64,000 bases of DNA from Winogradskyella tangerina (GTDB taxonomy: Bacteria > Bacteroidota > Bacteroidia > Flavobacteriales > Flavobacteriaceae). Positions 63,895 to 64,000 of the stretch are shown in pieces. The notes beneath the pieces were generated by a model. It saw nothing but the letters and a program-made list of their open reading frames with translations. It was not told where the DNA came from and ran no database searches. Made by a program: the position numbers and the translations under genes. The first letter of the stretch is position 1. Each line of letters begins with the position of its first letter. The stretch covers positions 170,240-234,239 of the forward strand of contig NZ_QERF01000010.1 in the NCBI RefSeq assembly GCF_003260205.1, written 5' to 3'.

Positions 63895-64000
63895 CGCGCT
63901 CAAAACGGGTAGTGATATGTTGTTTTGGGGAGTTCTCATGGGGTGATGATTAGGAGGAGAAAAAAAATTAAAAAATAATTTTTAAAGATGTTGTGGGAAT

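Overview
The window is AT-rich chromosomal DNA of a marine-type member of the Flavobacteriaceae (Bacteroidota). The evidence is the TANNTTTG-type -7 promoter boxes, a SusC/SusD pair, a type IX secretion (T9SS) C-terminal sorting domain, DUF4230, DUF4136, DUF5522 and DUF1573 proteins, a fused E1 alpha-beta branched-chain dehydrogenase, and dispersed flavobacterial intergenic repeats. There is no integrase, transposase, CRISPR array or tRNA gene, and no gene-free stretch over 300 bases.

About 2.6-16.4 kb holds a nearly complete aerobic phenylacetyl-CoA catabolic locus: a TetR-family regulator (likely PaaR), then paaE-A-B-C-D, paaG, a PLP-dependent dehydratase/racemase, paaH, paaI, paaJ, an atypical SDR, paaZ, a second crotonase and paaY. 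A 20-bp operator-like palindrome lies directly downstream of a -7 box before paaE. PaaZ has an extra C-terminal DinB-like/DUF1569-like domain. Phenylacetate-CoA ligase (paaK) is not in the window.

About 16.4-21.8 kb is a branched-chain amino acid catabolic block: a convergent Lrp/AsnC regulator, E2, branched-chain aminotransferase and fused E1. Nested dyads lie in the divergent promoter region. Together with paa this suggests a cell that uses amino acids and aromatic acids as carbon sources; hutU (histidine breakdown) at 25-27 kb fits the same picture.

About 21.8-31 kb is mixed: a bestrophin channel convergent with a SulP transporter, a DUF4136 lipoprotein with a Trp/Gly-rich tract, hutU preceded by a tiny Cys-rich DUF5522 gene, a frameshifted T9SS-domain remnant, an ACC-deaminase-like enzyme, a glucosaminidase/LysM lipoprotein and hemL.

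About 31-49 kb holds housekeeping and envelope genes (lysS, lipB, a Kir channel, thioredoxin-like proteins, a large zinc metalloprotease, a diheme cytochrome, a membrane-bound LuxR-type regulator), a cluster of small membrane proteins of unknown role and a tandem pair of alpha/beta hydrolases. About 49-64 kb has an OmpA-family protein, a large propeller lipoprotein with rnhB, and a SusC/SusD/lipoprotein/S8 peptidase locus that looks suited to protein or peptide uptake, then a putative porin. The last 140 bases hold a strong promoter and leader resembling those before flavobacterial rRNA operons, so an RNA operon may begin just past the window.
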